Shown here piece by piece: positions 26,111 through 34,511 of a DNA stretch of 64,000 bases. This stretch comes from Pseudomonas putida (lineage in GTDB: Bacteria > Pseudomonadota > Gammaproteobacteria > Pseudomonadales > Pseudomonadaceae), in the NCBI RefSeq assembly GCF_002025705.1, contig NZ_CP018846.1, forward strand, positions 3,215,501 to 3,279,500, written 5' to 3'. The translations under genes and the position numbers were made by a program. Under the pieces are notes generated by a model that worked only from the letters and a program-made list of their open reading frames with translations, made no database searches and was not told the DNA's origin. Positions within the stretch are counted from its first letter, which is position 1; the number at the start of each line of letters is the position of its first letter.

Positions 26111-26136
26111 TTCGTGGCATGCCCGGATTGGGTTAC
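26111..26136 (-). promoter_or_regulatory. SigF-type ECF promoter of bufA1
   Basis: On the minus strand GTAACC (26131-26136), 16 bases, CGAA (26111-26114). This equals the GTAACC-N16-CGAA motif I remember for Caulobacter SigF targets. The predicted transcript starts near 26105, about 50 bases before the bufA1 ATG. Confidence 0.85.
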
Positions 26137-26233
26137 AGCCCTGGAAAAATTTTTCGCTCAACCGGCCGCGGCGACCTAAGGTTTCAATCCAGGGGGTCGC
26201 CAACGGCGGGCTCACAGAAAATGCACCCACGGT

Positions 26234-26259
26234 GTAACCCAGGCGGCCCATGCAGCGAA
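26234..26259 (+). promoter_or_regulatory. SigF-type ECF promoter of sigF (autoregulation)
   Basis: GTAACC (26234-26239), 16 bases, CGAA (26256-26259), the same motif with the same spacing as in front of bufA1, here on the plus strand. The -10 element lies after the ATG at 26250, so transcription starting near 26265 cannot use that ATG. Confidence 0.85.
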
Positions 26260-26273
26260 CTAACTCACAGGCA

Positions 26274-26831
26274 ATGCTCGATGCACGCGAAGCCCAGCTG
26301 CAAGCCTTGCTGCTGGCAGGCCTGGCGGGTGATGCGCAGGCCTACCGGGCATTCCTTGCGGCCCTGGCGCTGCATATCCGGGCGTTTCTGCGCCGGCGCC
26401 TGGCCCGGCGCCCTGCCGAGGTCGAAGACCTGTTGCAAGAGGTGCTGCTGGCGGTGCACAACGCGCGGCATACTTACCAGGTGCAACAGCCGTTGACGGC
26501 GTGGGTGCAGGCCATTGCCCGCTACAAGCTGGTCGACTACCTGCGCAGCAGGGCTCGCCTGGAGGCGCACAGTGCGCCCCTGGATGACGACGCGGAACTG
26601 TTCGCCAGCAGCGATGCCGAGCCGGCGGAAGCCAGCCGGGACCTGGCCAGGCTGCTTGAACAGCTGCCAGCGCGCCAGCGGCTGCCGATCGTTCATGTCA
26701 AGCTGCAGGGGCTGTCGGTGGAAGAAACCGCCCAACTGACCGGGCTTTCCAGCTCTGCGGTCAAGGTGGGCATACATCGCGGCCTGAAGGCGCTGGCCAG
26801 GCTGATTGGAGGCAAGCATGAAGACCGATGA
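26274..26831 (+). CDS. sigF: ECF RNA polymerase sigma factor, SigF class
   Basis: A 185-residue ECF sigma factor. Region 2 spans LAGDAQAYRAFLAAL through EVEDLLQEVLLAVHNARHTYQ, with the core-binding VEDLLQEVLL motif. Region 4 is LPARQRLPIVHVKLQGLSVEETAQLTGLSSSAVKVGIHRGLKAL. This is the class found with NrsF anti-sigma factors and Buf (gig) operons. ATG at 26274 was chosen over 26250 because the autoregulatory -10 box lies downstream of 26250. The resulting leader is only about 9 bases, so translation would be nearly leaderless. It overlaps nrsF by 14 bases. Confidence 0.9.
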   Translation: MLDAREAQLQALLLAGLAGDAQAYRAFLAALALHIRAFLRRRLARRPAEVEDLLQEVLLAVHNARHTYQVQQPLTAWVQAIARYKLVDYLRSRARLEAHSAPLDDDAELFASSDAEPAEASRDLARLLEQLPARQRLPIVHVKLQGLSVEETAQLTGLSSSAVKVGIHRGLKALARLIGGKHEDR

Positions 26832-27459
26832 CCTGATCAGCCTGCTGGTCGCAGGTGAAGGCCCGGTGCAGCGCATTGTGCCGAGCAGGCACCTGGGGCT
26901 GGCCGTGGTGCTTGGACTGCTGGCGGCAGTGCTGATGACTGCGGCCCTTTACGGTGTGCGCAGCGACCTTGCCGAGGTGGCGCGCACGCCGCTGTTCTGG
27001 GCCAAGGTTGCCTTGCCCGGCAGCCTGGCGGCGCTCGGGCTGTGGCTGACCAGCCGGCTGGCCAGGCCGGGCGTACGCGGTGGCATGGCCTGGGGGCTGC
27101 TTGGCCTGCCCTTGCTGCTGCTGTGGCTGGGTGCCGCGCTGAGCCTTGCCGGCGCCCCCCTCGATGCGCGCGCCGACCTTCTGTTCGGCCGCACCTGGCG
27201 CACCTGTGCGCTGAACATTGCCTTGCTGTCGCTGCCGGGGTTGGTCAGCGTGTTCTGGGCCCTGCGCGGCCTGGCACCAACCCGTTTGCGCCAGGCCGGT
27301 GCCGCAGGCGGCCTGCTGGCCGGGTCGACGGCCACCTTGGCCTACTGCCTGCACTGCCCGGAGATGGGGGTGCCGTTCTGGGGCCTGTGGTACGTCCTCG
27401 GCATGCTGCTGCCAACCGCGCTGGGCGCGTGGCTGGGCCCGCGCCTGCTGCGCTGGTAA
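26818..27459 (+). CDS. nrsF: NrsF anti-sigma factor (DUF1109 membrane protein)
   Basis: A 213-residue integral membrane protein with six hydrophobic segments and a short cytoplasmic start (MKTDDLISLLVAGEGPV), the layout of NrsF/DUF1109. NrsF holds SigF inactive until metal or redox stress disturbs conserved periplasmic cysteines. Cysteines are visible in RTCALNIALL and near the end in YCLHCPEMGVPFW, the C-x-x-C style element. ATG at 26818 lies inside the end of sigF, so the pair is coupled; the four residues upstream in the same frame add nothing to the family start. Confidence 0.9.
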   Translation: MKTDDLISLLVAGEGPVQRIVPSRHLGLAVVLGLLAAVLMTAALYGVRSDLAEVARTPLFWAKVALPGSLAALGLWLTSRLARPGVRGGMAWGLLGLPLLLLWLGAALSLAGAPLDARADLLFGRTWRTCALNIALLSLPGLVSVFWALRGLAPTRLRQAGAAGGLLAGSTATLAYCLHCPEMGVPFWGLWYVLGMLLPTALGAWLGPRLLRW

Positions 27460-27490
27460 GCCCTGCCCGCACGAAGCCACTGGGTATGCC

Positions 27491-28306
27491 TCAGGTGCGC
27501 CGCAACCAGCCGATGAACTGGGCGAACAGCTCTGATTGCGAGTTGATTTCCAGCTTCAGGTAGAGATTCTTGCGGTGCATCCGTACCGTCTCTGGCGAGA
27601 TGCCCAACTCATGGGCCGTGGACTTCACCGAATGCCCCTGCAACACCATCTGCGCCACTTCCCGCTCGCGCTCGGTCAGCACCCCGCAACCAAAACTGTC
27701 GAACGCGGCCTGCACGCTCTCCTTGGCCTGCGGCTGCGGCTCCAGCCCATGCCGGGCAGAACGCATCAGCAGCTCGCGCACCATCGGCTCGACCGCCTGC
27801 AACAGGTGCAGTTGTGCCACCCCCAGGCGCGCACCGCTGCAGCCTTGGAACAGGCTCAGGGAAATCTTGCTGTCATTGCCCAGGTCGACGATGAAGTAGC
27901 TGTCCTCGCTGCAGCCGGTGCCCAGGTAATAGGTCTTGTAATAGTCGCTGTCGAAGAAGTTGTCCGGGGCGATGTCTTCCAGGTGGTAGAAGCCCTGCGC
28001 CAGGCCCTTTTCCACCGCCAGGCAGAACGGGTCGAGCAGGTAGCCCGCGGCGAAATAGCGCTCCAGCACCGCCTCGTGGTAACGGTCCGGGATGCCCTGC
28101 TGATACAGCAATTGCGGCGGCTGGCCCTTGCGTTCGAGGCTGATCAGCATCGATTCGGCGCCCACCAGCTGGCTGATGGCGGCTGCCAACCAGGCCAAGG
28201 CGTCCGGGCCCTCGCTGTGGGCGAAGGCCTGTTGCAGGGCGCTGTGCCATTGCTGCAGGGCATGAAACGGCAAGTTTATTGTGGTGTTTTCGTGTGCTCG
28301 GCTCAT
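27491..28306 (-). CDS. LuxR family transcriptional regulator
   Basis: A 271-residue protein with a C-terminal LuxR-type helix-turn-helix (LTEREREVAQMVLQGHSVKSTAHELGISPETVRMHRKN, near residues 205-245) and an N-terminal sensing part without recognised autoinducer residues. It lies 53 bases downstream of, and in the same direction as, a class III aminotransferase and a polyamine-binding protein. It probably controls amine catabolism and may be cotranscribed with them. ATG at 28306 gives MSRAHENTTINLPFHALQQWH; a start at 28363 would overlap the aminotransferase stop. The ligand is unknown. Confidence 0.85.
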   Translation of the reverse strand: MSRAHENTTINLPFHALQQWHSALQQAFAHSEGPDALAWLAAAISQLVGAESMLISLERKGQPPQLLYQQGIPDRYHEAVLERYFAAGYLLDPFCLAVEKGLAQGFYHLEDIAPDNFFDSDYYKTYYLGTGCSEDSYFIVDLGNDSKISLSLFQGCSGARLGVAQLHLLQAVEPMVRELLMRSARHGLEPQPQAKESVQAAFDSFGCGVLTEREREVAQMVLQGHSVKSTAHELGISPETVRMHRKNLYLKLEINSQSELFAQFIGWLRRT

Positions 28307-28359
28307 GCCCCGCAGTCTACCGGCCGGGGCATGCACGTGCATCTTTGGCTGAAGGTCGA

Positions 28360-29778
28360 TCATTGGCCGTGATACAGGCCCTGCTCGGTCAGTTCCTGCG
28401 CCGCCTCGAGAATACAGCTGCGCAGGGTATCGACGATCTCATCCACCTGGGCATGGGTGATGATCAGCGGCGGCGACATCACGTTCAGGTGCATGATCGG
28501 GCGAACCAGCAGCCCCTTGGCCTGGGCCCGCACATGGATGCGCTCACCAATGTTCACGGCGTCCGGGAACAGCGCCTTGGTCTGTTTGTTGGCGACGAAC
28601 TCGACACAGGCCATCAGCTTCATGCAGCGCACCTGCCCTACCAGCGGCAGCTCGGCCAAAGTCTGCAGGCGCTGCTCCAGGTAGCTGCCGACATCATTGA
28701 CATGGGCCAGCAGGTTTTCCCGCTCGATGATCTCGATGTTCTTCAGCGCCGCCACGCAGCACACCGGGTGCCCACTGTAGGTGAACCCATGGGTGAAGCA
28801 GCGGCCCTTGCCAGGTTCGGCGATCACCTTCCAGATGCGCTCGGAGAAGATGCACGCGCCCAGTGGCAGGTACGCCGAGGTCAGGCCCTTGGCGGTGGTG
28901 ATGATGTCCGGGGTGACGCCGAACAGTGCTTCGGAGGCGAAGAAGGTGCCCAGCCGGCCGAACGAGGTGACCACTTCGTCGGCAACGAAGAGGATGTCGT
29001 AGGTCTGGCACACCTGCCACATGCGCTGGAAGTAGCCCTTGGGCGGAATGATCACCCCGCCCGAGCCCATGATCGGCTCGGCGAAGAAAGCTGCAACGTT
29101 GTCTGCGCCCAGGGAGAGGATCTTGTCCTCGAACTCGGCCACCAGGAAGTCGAGGAACTCGGCCTCGTCCATGTCGTCCGCCGCCCGGTAGTAGTTGGGG
29201 TTGGAGACGTGGTGGATCAGCTCGTGGGCGTAGTCGAACTCCGGCACCCGGTCGGCGGCCTTGTTGCCGATCGACATGGTCAGGCAGGTGGAGCCGTGGT
29301 AGGCGTTGTAGCGGGCGATCACATGCTTCTTGTGCGGCTTGCCGCGGCAGTTCTGGTAGTACTGGATCAGCCGGTAGGCGGTGTCCACGGCGGTGGAGCC
29401 GCCGGTGGTGAGGAACACGTGGTCGAGGTCACCGGGCGCCAGGCTGGCGAGCTTCTGGCACAGCTCGATGGCTTTGGGGTTGGCCATGTCCGAGAACGGG
29501 TTGGAATAGGCCAGCTGGCGCACCTGGTCGGCGATGGCCAGGGCCATTTCCTCGCGGCCCAGGCCGATATTGGTGCACCACATGCCTCCGACAGCGTCGA
29601 GGAAGCGGTTGCCCTGGGTATCGTGGATGTAAGCGCCGTCACCGGCCTGGATGTTCAGCGCGCCCTGCTCGGCGTGCTCGTCGAACATGTGGTAGCCGTG
29701 CATGTAGTGGGCTTTGTCGGCTTTCACCAGCTGGTCGTTGATCGGGGTGGCGGCCAATGGGCGAGTCGGGGTAGCCAT
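28360..29778 (-). CDS. class III aminotransferase, polyamine/omega-amino type
   Basis: A 472-residue fold-type I PLP enzyme of class III. It has GGMWCTNIGLGREEMALAIADQ near residue 65, TTGGSTAVDTAYRLIQYY for phosphate binding, FVADEVVTSFGRLG with the cofactor Asp, and the Schiff-base lysine in TTAKGLTSAYLPLG (near 285). Relatives transaminate putrescine, cadaverine or beta-alanine with pyruvate. The neighbouring polyamine-binding protein favours a polyamine:pyruvate aminotransferase (SpuC-like); the substrate is inferred. ATG at 29778 has an AAGGAA site. It lies 36 bases after the binding-protein gene. Confidence 0.88.
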   Translation of the reverse strand: MATPTRPLAATPINDQLVKADKAHYMHGYHMFDEHAEQGALNIQAGDGAYIHDTQGNRFLDAVGGMWCTNIGLGREEMALAIADQVRQLAYSNPFSDMANPKAIELCQKLASLAPGDLDHVFLTTGGSTAVDTAYRLIQYYQNCRGKPHKKHVIARYNAYHGSTCLTMSIGNKAADRVPEFDYAHELIHHVSNPNYYRAADDMDEAEFLDFLVAEFEDKILSLGADNVAAFFAEPIMGSGGVIIPPKGYFQRMWQVCQTYDILFVADEVVTSFGRLGTFFASEALFGVTPDIITTAKGLTSAYLPLGACIFSERIWKVIAEPGKGRCFTHGFTYSGHPVCCVAALKNIEIIERENLLAHVNDVGSYLEQRLQTLAELPLVGQVRCMKLMACVEFVANKQTKALFPDAVNIGERIHVRAQAKGLLVRPIMHLNVMSPPLIITHAQVDEIVDTLRSCILEAAQELTEQGLYHGQ

Positions 29779-29814
29779 AAGCAATTCCTTGTCGGATCGG
29801 TACGGTGAGAGGTG

Positions 29815-30918
29815 TCAGATGCCGGTCTTGACCGTGCTCCAGACCCGGGTGATGGCGCGCATGGCCTGCGGGTCCTGGGATTTCTGGGTGAACAGGCGTT
29901 CGCGGGTCTGCTCGTCGGGGTAGATCGCCGGGTCGTTGCGGATATCGGCCTGCACCAGGGGCGTGGCGGCCGCGTTGCTGTTGGCGTAGTGGATGTAGTT
30001 GGTCACTTCGGCCATGGTCTTGGGCTGCAGCAGGTATTCGATGAAGCGGTGGGCATTGGCCACATGGGGAGCGTCATTGGGCAGGTAGAGGCTGTCGAAC
30101 CAGATCAGCGAGCCTTCCTTGGGAATGAAGAACGCCAGGTTGATGTCTTTCTTCGCCTCCACCGCGCGGGCCTGGGCGGTGGCGTAGTCGCCGGACCAGG
30201 TCAGGGCCATGCACACGTCGCCGTTGGGCAGGCTGGTGAGGTAGTTCACCGAGTCGAACTTCTTGATGTAGGGGCGGATGCCCATGAGCACGTCCTGGGC
30301 GGCCTTGAGATCGGCCGGCTTGGCGCTCTGCGGGTCTTTGCCGAGGTACTTGAGGGCCAGCGGGATGACTTCGCTGGGCGCGTCCATCACGGTCACGCCG
30401 CAGTCGGCGAAGCGCGAAACGATCTTCGGGTCGAACAGCATGGCCAGCGAGCCGATCGGCGCGTCGGGCATGCGCTGTTTGATCTTGTCGACGTTGTAGG
30501 TGATGCCGGAGCTGCCCCAGGTGTAGGGCGCCGAGTAGCGCATGCCGGGGTCGAAGGCTTGCAGGCTCTGTACCACCTGCGGGTCGAGGTTGGCCCAGCT
30601 GGGCAGTTTGGACTTGTCCAGCGGTTGGAACACCCCAGCCTTGATCAGCGGTGGCACCAGTGAGCCATTGAGCATCACCAGGTCATAGCCGGAGCGGCCG
30701 GTGAGGAGTTTGGTCTGCACCGTCTCGTAGCCGTCGAAGGTGTCGTAGATCACCTTGATGCCGGTCTGTTTCTCGAAATCGGCGAGGGTGTTTTCGCCGA
30801 TGTAGTCGGTCCAGTTGTACAACCTGAGCGTGTTGCTGGTATCCGCCTCGGTGGCCAAGGCCGCAGTGGCGGTACAGCACAGCAACAGACTGGAAATCAC
30901 TTTCAATGCCTTGCGCAT
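29815..30918 (-). CDS. periplasmic polyamine-binding protein (PotF/SpuD-like)
   Basis: A 367-residue substrate-binding protein. A signal peptide (MRKALKVISSLLLCCTATAALA) precedes LRLYNWTDYIGENTLADFEKQTGIKV, the PotD/PotF beginning. AYTWGSS-like and MALTWSGDYATAQAR segments carry aromatic and acidic residues that hold the amino groups. It delivers polyamines to an ABC importer, but no permease or ATPase gene is adjacent. The protein therefore either serves a permease encoded elsewhere or works as a sensor. GGAG precedes the ATG by 5 bases. It is the first gene of the transcript with the aminotransferase and LuxR gene. Confidence 0.9.
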   Translation of the reverse strand: MRKALKVISSLLLCCTATAALATEADTSNTLRLYNWTDYIGENTLADFEKQTGIKVIYDTFDGYETVQTKLLTGRSGYDLVMLNGSLVPPLIKAGVFQPLDKSKLPSWANLDPQVVQSLQAFDPGMRYSAPYTWGSSGITYNVDKIKQRMPDAPIGSLAMLFDPKIVSRFADCGVTVMDAPSEVIPLALKYLGKDPQSAKPADLKAAQDVLMGIRPYIKKFDSVNYLTSLPNGDVCMALTWSGDYATAQARAVEAKKDINLAFFIPKEGSLIWFDSLYLPNDAPHVANAHRFIEYLLQPKTMAEVTNYIHYANSNAAATPLVQADIRNDPAIYPDEQTRERLFTQKSQDPQAMRAITRVWSTVKTGI

Positions 30919-31070
30919 AGCAACTCCATCGTGTGATCAGGATGAAGCCTACTATCGAGGGATTGAAAGCCTGGGACCATACCCCGAATGGGTGTGTCAT
31001 CGCGGTGCTGTGTCATGCCAACAAGGCTGGCGCCGCATCTCTCGCAGACATGACTGGCCCGAAACAAACT

Positions 31071-31260
31071 GTAGGAGCGGATTCATCCGCGATGCGCCGC
31101 GCGGGCGGCGCTCGATCTCGTAGGCGCTGAAAAAACATTGCCGAACACCTGGCGGCCTTCATCCAAAGGCTACCAGGTGCCTGACGCAAGCCCTTCAGCG
31201 TTATCAAGACCGAGCGCCGCCCGCGCGGCGCATCGCGGATGAATCCGCTCCTACATTTGT
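31071..31260. repeat. inverted pair of REP elements, copy A
   Basis: GTAGGAGCGGATTCATCCGC starts the plus-strand arm (31071-31120), which continues through GATGCGCCGCGCGGGCGG to CTCGATCTC. The inverse arm occupies 31209-31260. The flanks TGACTGGCCCGAAACAAA and TTGTTGCAACGTGGCCATGCC recur at the other copies. It fills most of the 411-base gap between the polyamine-binding and quinone-reductase genes; apart from it I see no gene there. Confidence 0.85.
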
Positions 31261-31329
31261 TGCAACGTGGCCATGCCTGCGAGGCCATGGTTGTCAGCCT
31301 TGTTGGCATGCCTTGGCATTGCGGGGGTG

Positions 31330-32034
31330 TCAGCGTGCCAGTGGGTACAGCGCCTCGTCGAACTGGTCCAGGCGGGGGAAGCTCAGCGGCAGGTCATCCG
31401 ACAGGTGCTGCAGGCGTTGCTGGTAACTTTGCAGAAACGCCTGGCGCGCTTCATCGCTGATGTACGGCACATGCCACGCCACGAACGGCTCCAGCACCTC
31501 GAAGCCGACATAAGCCAAGGTGCCGCGTAAAATCGGCCGCAGCATGTCTTCCAGCGGCCCGTGGATCGCTCCCTCGCCGAACATGTGCTCACGCCCGCCA
31601 AGGGTCACGGTCACCAGCGCGCGCTTGCCGGCCAGGCCGCCCTGGTCGTAGAAACGCTTGCCGCCGTAGCACACCCCGGACACCAGCACCCGGTCGATCC
31701 AGCCCTTGAGCATCGCCGGCGCCGAGAACCAGAAGATCGGGAAGTTCAGCACCAGCAGGTCGGCCCACAGCAGCTTGTCCAGCTCTTGCTGGATGTCCGC
31801 TGCGATGGAACCACTCTTCACCCCCAGGCGCTGCTCCAGCGCGTACACCAGGTACTCCGGGTTTTCCCGGTGACTGAAGTCGTCGGCACTGGCTACCGGG
31901 TTCCAGCCCATGGCGTACAGGTCGCTGACCTGCACCTCATGGCCCTGGGCACGGAAGGTCTCTGCCGCCTGGTCACGCAGTGCGGCGGTGAAGGATTGAG
32001 GCTCGGGATGAGCGTGAACGATCAATACTTTCAT
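31330..32034 (-). CDS. NAD(P)H dehydrogenase (quinone), flavodoxin-fold
   Basis: A 234-residue flavodoxin-like oxidoreductase beginning MKVLIVHAHPEPQSFTAALRD, with FMN/FAD-contacting motif LLVLNFPIFWFSAPAMLKGWIDRV (near residues 95-118). It is of the NQO/MdaB/KefF type, reducing quinones or related electrophiles by two electrons. ATG at 32034 is the natural start; the TTG six bases upstream adds two residues. It lies 9 bases after the ABC ATPase and is probably the last gene of the importer operon. This suggests that the imported compound or its product is a redox-active carbonyl; inference only. Confidence 0.85.
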   Translation of the reverse strand: MKVLIVHAHPEPQSFTAALRDQAAETFRAQGHEVQVSDLYAMGWNPVASADDFSHRENPEYLVYALEQRLGVKSGSIAADIQQELDKLLWADLLVLNFPIFWFSAPAMLKGWIDRVLVSGVCYGGKRFYDQGGLAGKRALVTVTLGGREHMFGEGAIHGPLEDMLRPILRGTLAYVGFEVLEPFVAWHVPYISDEARQAFLQSYQQRLQHLSDDLPLSFPRLDQFDEALYPLAR

Positions 32035-32043
32035 GGGCAATCC

Positions 32044-33678
32044 TCAAACAGTTGCCAAAGGGGAAGTGGAATTGCGCGTCGCCAGCAGGCGGTCAAGCCA
32101 GTCGGGGTCCATCTCTGGCTCGCAGGAAAACAGCAGCCCGGTGTAGTCACGGTGCGGCGGCTGGAAGATCGCCTCGCGGCTGCCATGGTCGACCACCCGC
32201 CCGCGCTGCATCACCAGCACCTCGTCGGCGATGGCGCGCACGGTGGCCACGTCGTGGGTGATGAACAGGTAGGCCACGCCCAGCTCGCGCTGGATACGGT
32301 CGAGCAGCTTGAGCACGCCCTCGGCCACCAGCTGGTCAAGCGCCGAGGTCACTTCGTCGCAGATGATCAGCTGGGGTTCGGCGGCCAGGGCGCGGGCGAT
32401 GCAGATCCGCTGCTTCTGCCCGCCCGACAGCTCGCGTGGCAGGCGGTCCATGTATTTGGCCGGTTCCAGGTCGATCATCCGCAGCAGTTCGGCGACTCGC
32501 TCGCGCAGTGCCTTGCCCTTGAGCCCCAGGTAGAAGCTCAGCGGCCGGCCGATGATGTCGACGATACGCTGCCTTGGGTTCAGCGCCGTGTCGGGGATCT
32601 GGTAGATCATCTGGATGCGCCGCAGTTGCTCCTTGCTGCGCTGGCGGTAGTCTGCCGGCAATGCCTCGCCGTCATACAACACCTGCCCCGAAGTCGGCGG
32701 CAGCAGGCCGCTGATCAAACGCGCCGTGGTGCTCTTGCCGCTGCCCGACTCGCCGATCACCGCCAGGGTCTGGCCGCGATAGAGCTTCAGCGAAACATCG
32801 TGCAGCACCGGCTGATGACCGTAGCAGGCATCGGCATTGCGCACTTCCAGCAAGGGTTTTTCATGGCGTGGGCAGGCCTTGGCCGTGGTGTGGAAGTTGC
32901 GCACCGCCCACAGCGACTGGGTGTACGCCTGCTGCGGGGCGCTGAGCATGCTGCGGGTCTGCGCCTCCTCCACCAGGCTGCCGTGGCGCAGCACCATGAT
33001 GCGGTCGGCCATCTGCGCCACCACCGCCAGGTCATGGCTGATGTACAGCGCGGCGCTGCCGAAGGTCTTCACCGCGTCGCGGATCGCCGCCAGCACCTCG
33101 ATCTGGGTGGTGACGTCCAGCGCCGTGGTCGGTTCGTCGAAGATGATCAAGTCCGGGTGGCAGGCCATGGCCATGGCCGTCATCACCCGCTGCAACTGGC
33201 CACCGGACAGCTGGTGCGGGTAACGCTGGCCAATGTGCTCAGGGTCGGGCAAGCGCAAAATGCGGTACAGCTGCACCGCCTCGGCCTCGGCCTTGGCGCG
33301 GTCGATGCCACCGTTGGTCACGGCCGTTTCCACGTGCTGGTCGATCAGCCGGTGCGCCGGGTTGAACGAGGCGGCAGCGCTCTGCGCCACGTAGGCGATG
33401 CGCAGGCCGCGCAACTTGCGCAGGGTTTCGGCGCTGCAGTCGAGCAACGGGATGCCATCGAAGCAGACGCTGCCGCCGGTGATCCGGCAGCCGTCGCGCA
33501 CGTAGCCCATCGCGGCCAGGCCCAGGGTCGATTTGCCGGCACCGGACTCGCCGATCAGGCCCAGCACCTCGCCACGCTTGAGGGTCAGGTCGATGCCCTT
33601 GATCAGCGGGTGCCAGGCATCGTCATGGTGGCCCTCGATGCGCAGGTCACGGATTTCCAGCAAAGTATCAGGGTTCAT
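32044..33678 (-). CDS. fused dipeptide/oligopeptide ABC transporter ATPase
   Basis: A 544-residue tandem ATPase (DppD-DppF fusion type). The first domain has GESGAGKSTLGLAAMGYV, signature LSGGQLQRVMTAMA and Walker B LIIFDEPTTALDV. The second, from about residue 265, has GESGSGKSTTARLISG, LSGGQKQRICIARALA and LIICDEVTSALDQL. The second has an aspartate-valine instead of the usual D-E-P-T, a mild deviation. It energises the two permeases upstream. The start at 33678 (MNPDTLLEIRDLRI) was preferred to one three codons earlier; it sits immediately after the permease stop region. Confidence 0.92.
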   Translation of the reverse strand: MNPDTLLEIRDLRIEGHHDDAWHPLIKGIDLTLKRGEVLGLIGESGAGKSTLGLAAMGYVRDGCRITGGSVCFDGIPLLDCSAETLRKLRGLRIAYVAQSAAASFNPAHRLIDQHVETAVTNGGIDRAKAEAEAVQLYRILRLPDPEHIGQRYPHQLSGGQLQRVMTAMAMACHPDLIIFDEPTTALDVTTQIEVLAAIRDAVKTFGSAALYISHDLAVVAQMADRIMVLRHGSLVEEAQTRSMLSAPQQAYTQSLWAVRNFHTTAKACPRHEKPLLEVRNADACYGHQPVLHDVSLKLYRGQTLAVIGESGSGKSTTARLISGLLPPTSGQVLYDGEALPADYRQRSKEQLRRIQMIYQIPDTALNPRQRIVDIIGRPLSFYLGLKGKALRERVAELLRMIDLEPAKYMDRLPRELSGGQKQRICIARALAAEPQLIICDEVTSALDQLVAEGVLKLLDRIQRELGVAYLFITHDVATVRAIADEVLVMQRGRVVDHGSREAIFQPPHRDYTGLLFSCEPEMDPDWLDRLLATRNSTSPLATV

Positions 33679-33680
33679 GC

Positions 33681-34508
33681 TCAGCACTCCTTCAGGCCAC
33701 TGGACAGGTGCAGCACCCAGTCGACGACGAAGTTCACGCTTACCGTGATCAACGCCACCGCCAGGGCCGGAAGCAGCGGGCTGATGTCACCGAAGGTGAT
33801 CAGCACCGCGTTGTCGCGCACCATGCTGCCCCAGTCGGCGGTCGGCGGCTGGATGCCGAGGCCGAGGAACGACAAGGCGCTGATGAACAGGAAGACGAAA
33901 CAGAAGCGCAGGCCGAATTCGGCGATCAGCGGCGCCGCGGCGTTGGGCAGCACCTCCCGGCTGACCAGCCACCACAGCCCTTCGCCACGCAACCTCGCGG
34001 CCTCGACGAAGTCCTGCACCACCACGTTCATCGCCACGGCCCGGGACAGGCGGAACACCCGCGTGGCGTCGAGCAAGGCGATCACCAGCACCAGCGAGGT
34101 GGCCGTGGTGCCGACCACGCTGAGGATCAGCAGGGCGAAGATCAACTGCGGGATGGCCATCAGGATGTCCACCAGGCGCGACAGGCCCTGGTCGATCCAG
34201 CCGCCCTTGATGGCTGCAACAAGCCCGCACAGGCCACCCAGCAGGAAGGCCAGGCTGGTGGTCAGGAAGGCGATGCCCAGGGTATTGCGGGCTCCGTACA
34301 ACAGGCGGCTGAAGGTGTCGCGGCCAAGGTTGTCGGTGCCCAGCAGGAACTGCGGGCTCCACGGCGCGAAGCCCTCGCCCACCACCTGGGTTTCGCCATA
34401 CGGCGCCAGTAGCGGCGCGAACAGCGCCACCACGGTGTAGGCAACAATCACCAGCAGGCCGAACTTGGCGCTCAGGGGCGCGCGCAGCACAGGTGTGATC
34501 AGGCTCAT
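33681..34508 (-). CDS. dipeptide-type ABC permease (DppC-like)
   Basis: A 275-residue membrane permease with about six hydrophobic segments. The family loop WLVSREVLPNAAAPLIAEFGLR (EAA-type coupling motif, near residue 185) contacts the ATPase. The GTDNLGRDTFSRLLYGARNTLGI segment is the N-terminal hallmark of DppC/OppC proteins. It forms the pore with the DppB-like subunit encoded 3 bases upstream and is followed directly by the fused ATPase gene. The start ATG 34508 gives MSLITPVLRAPLSAKFG. The transported solute is not defined. Confidence 0.92.
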   Translation of the reverse strand: MSLITPVLRAPLSAKFGLLVIVAYTVVALFAPLLAPYGETQVVGEGFAPWSPQFLLGTDNLGRDTFSRLLYGARNTLGIAFLTTSLAFLLGGLCGLVAAIKGGWIDQGLSRLVDILMAIPQLIFALLILSVVGTTATSLVLVIALLDATRVFRLSRAVAMNVVVQDFVEAARLRGEGLWWLVSREVLPNAAAPLIAEFGLRFCFVFLFISALSFLGLGIQPPTADWGSMVRDNAVLITFGDISPLLPALAVALITVSVNFVVDWVLHLSSGLKEC

Positions 34509-34511
34509 GGT

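Noticed and set aside
26250..26273. First ATG of the sigma factor frame as start
   Set aside because: The autoregulatory promoter -10 element lies downstream of it.
31013..31309. Small frames containing CRSGFIRDAPRGRRS
   Set aside because: They are translations of the REP repeat core, also seen at 46430-46615 and 63657-63992, not genes.
31561..34440. 959-codon open frame on the plus strand
   Set aside because: Antisense to quinone reductase, ATPase and permease genes; repetitive shadow composition, no domain.
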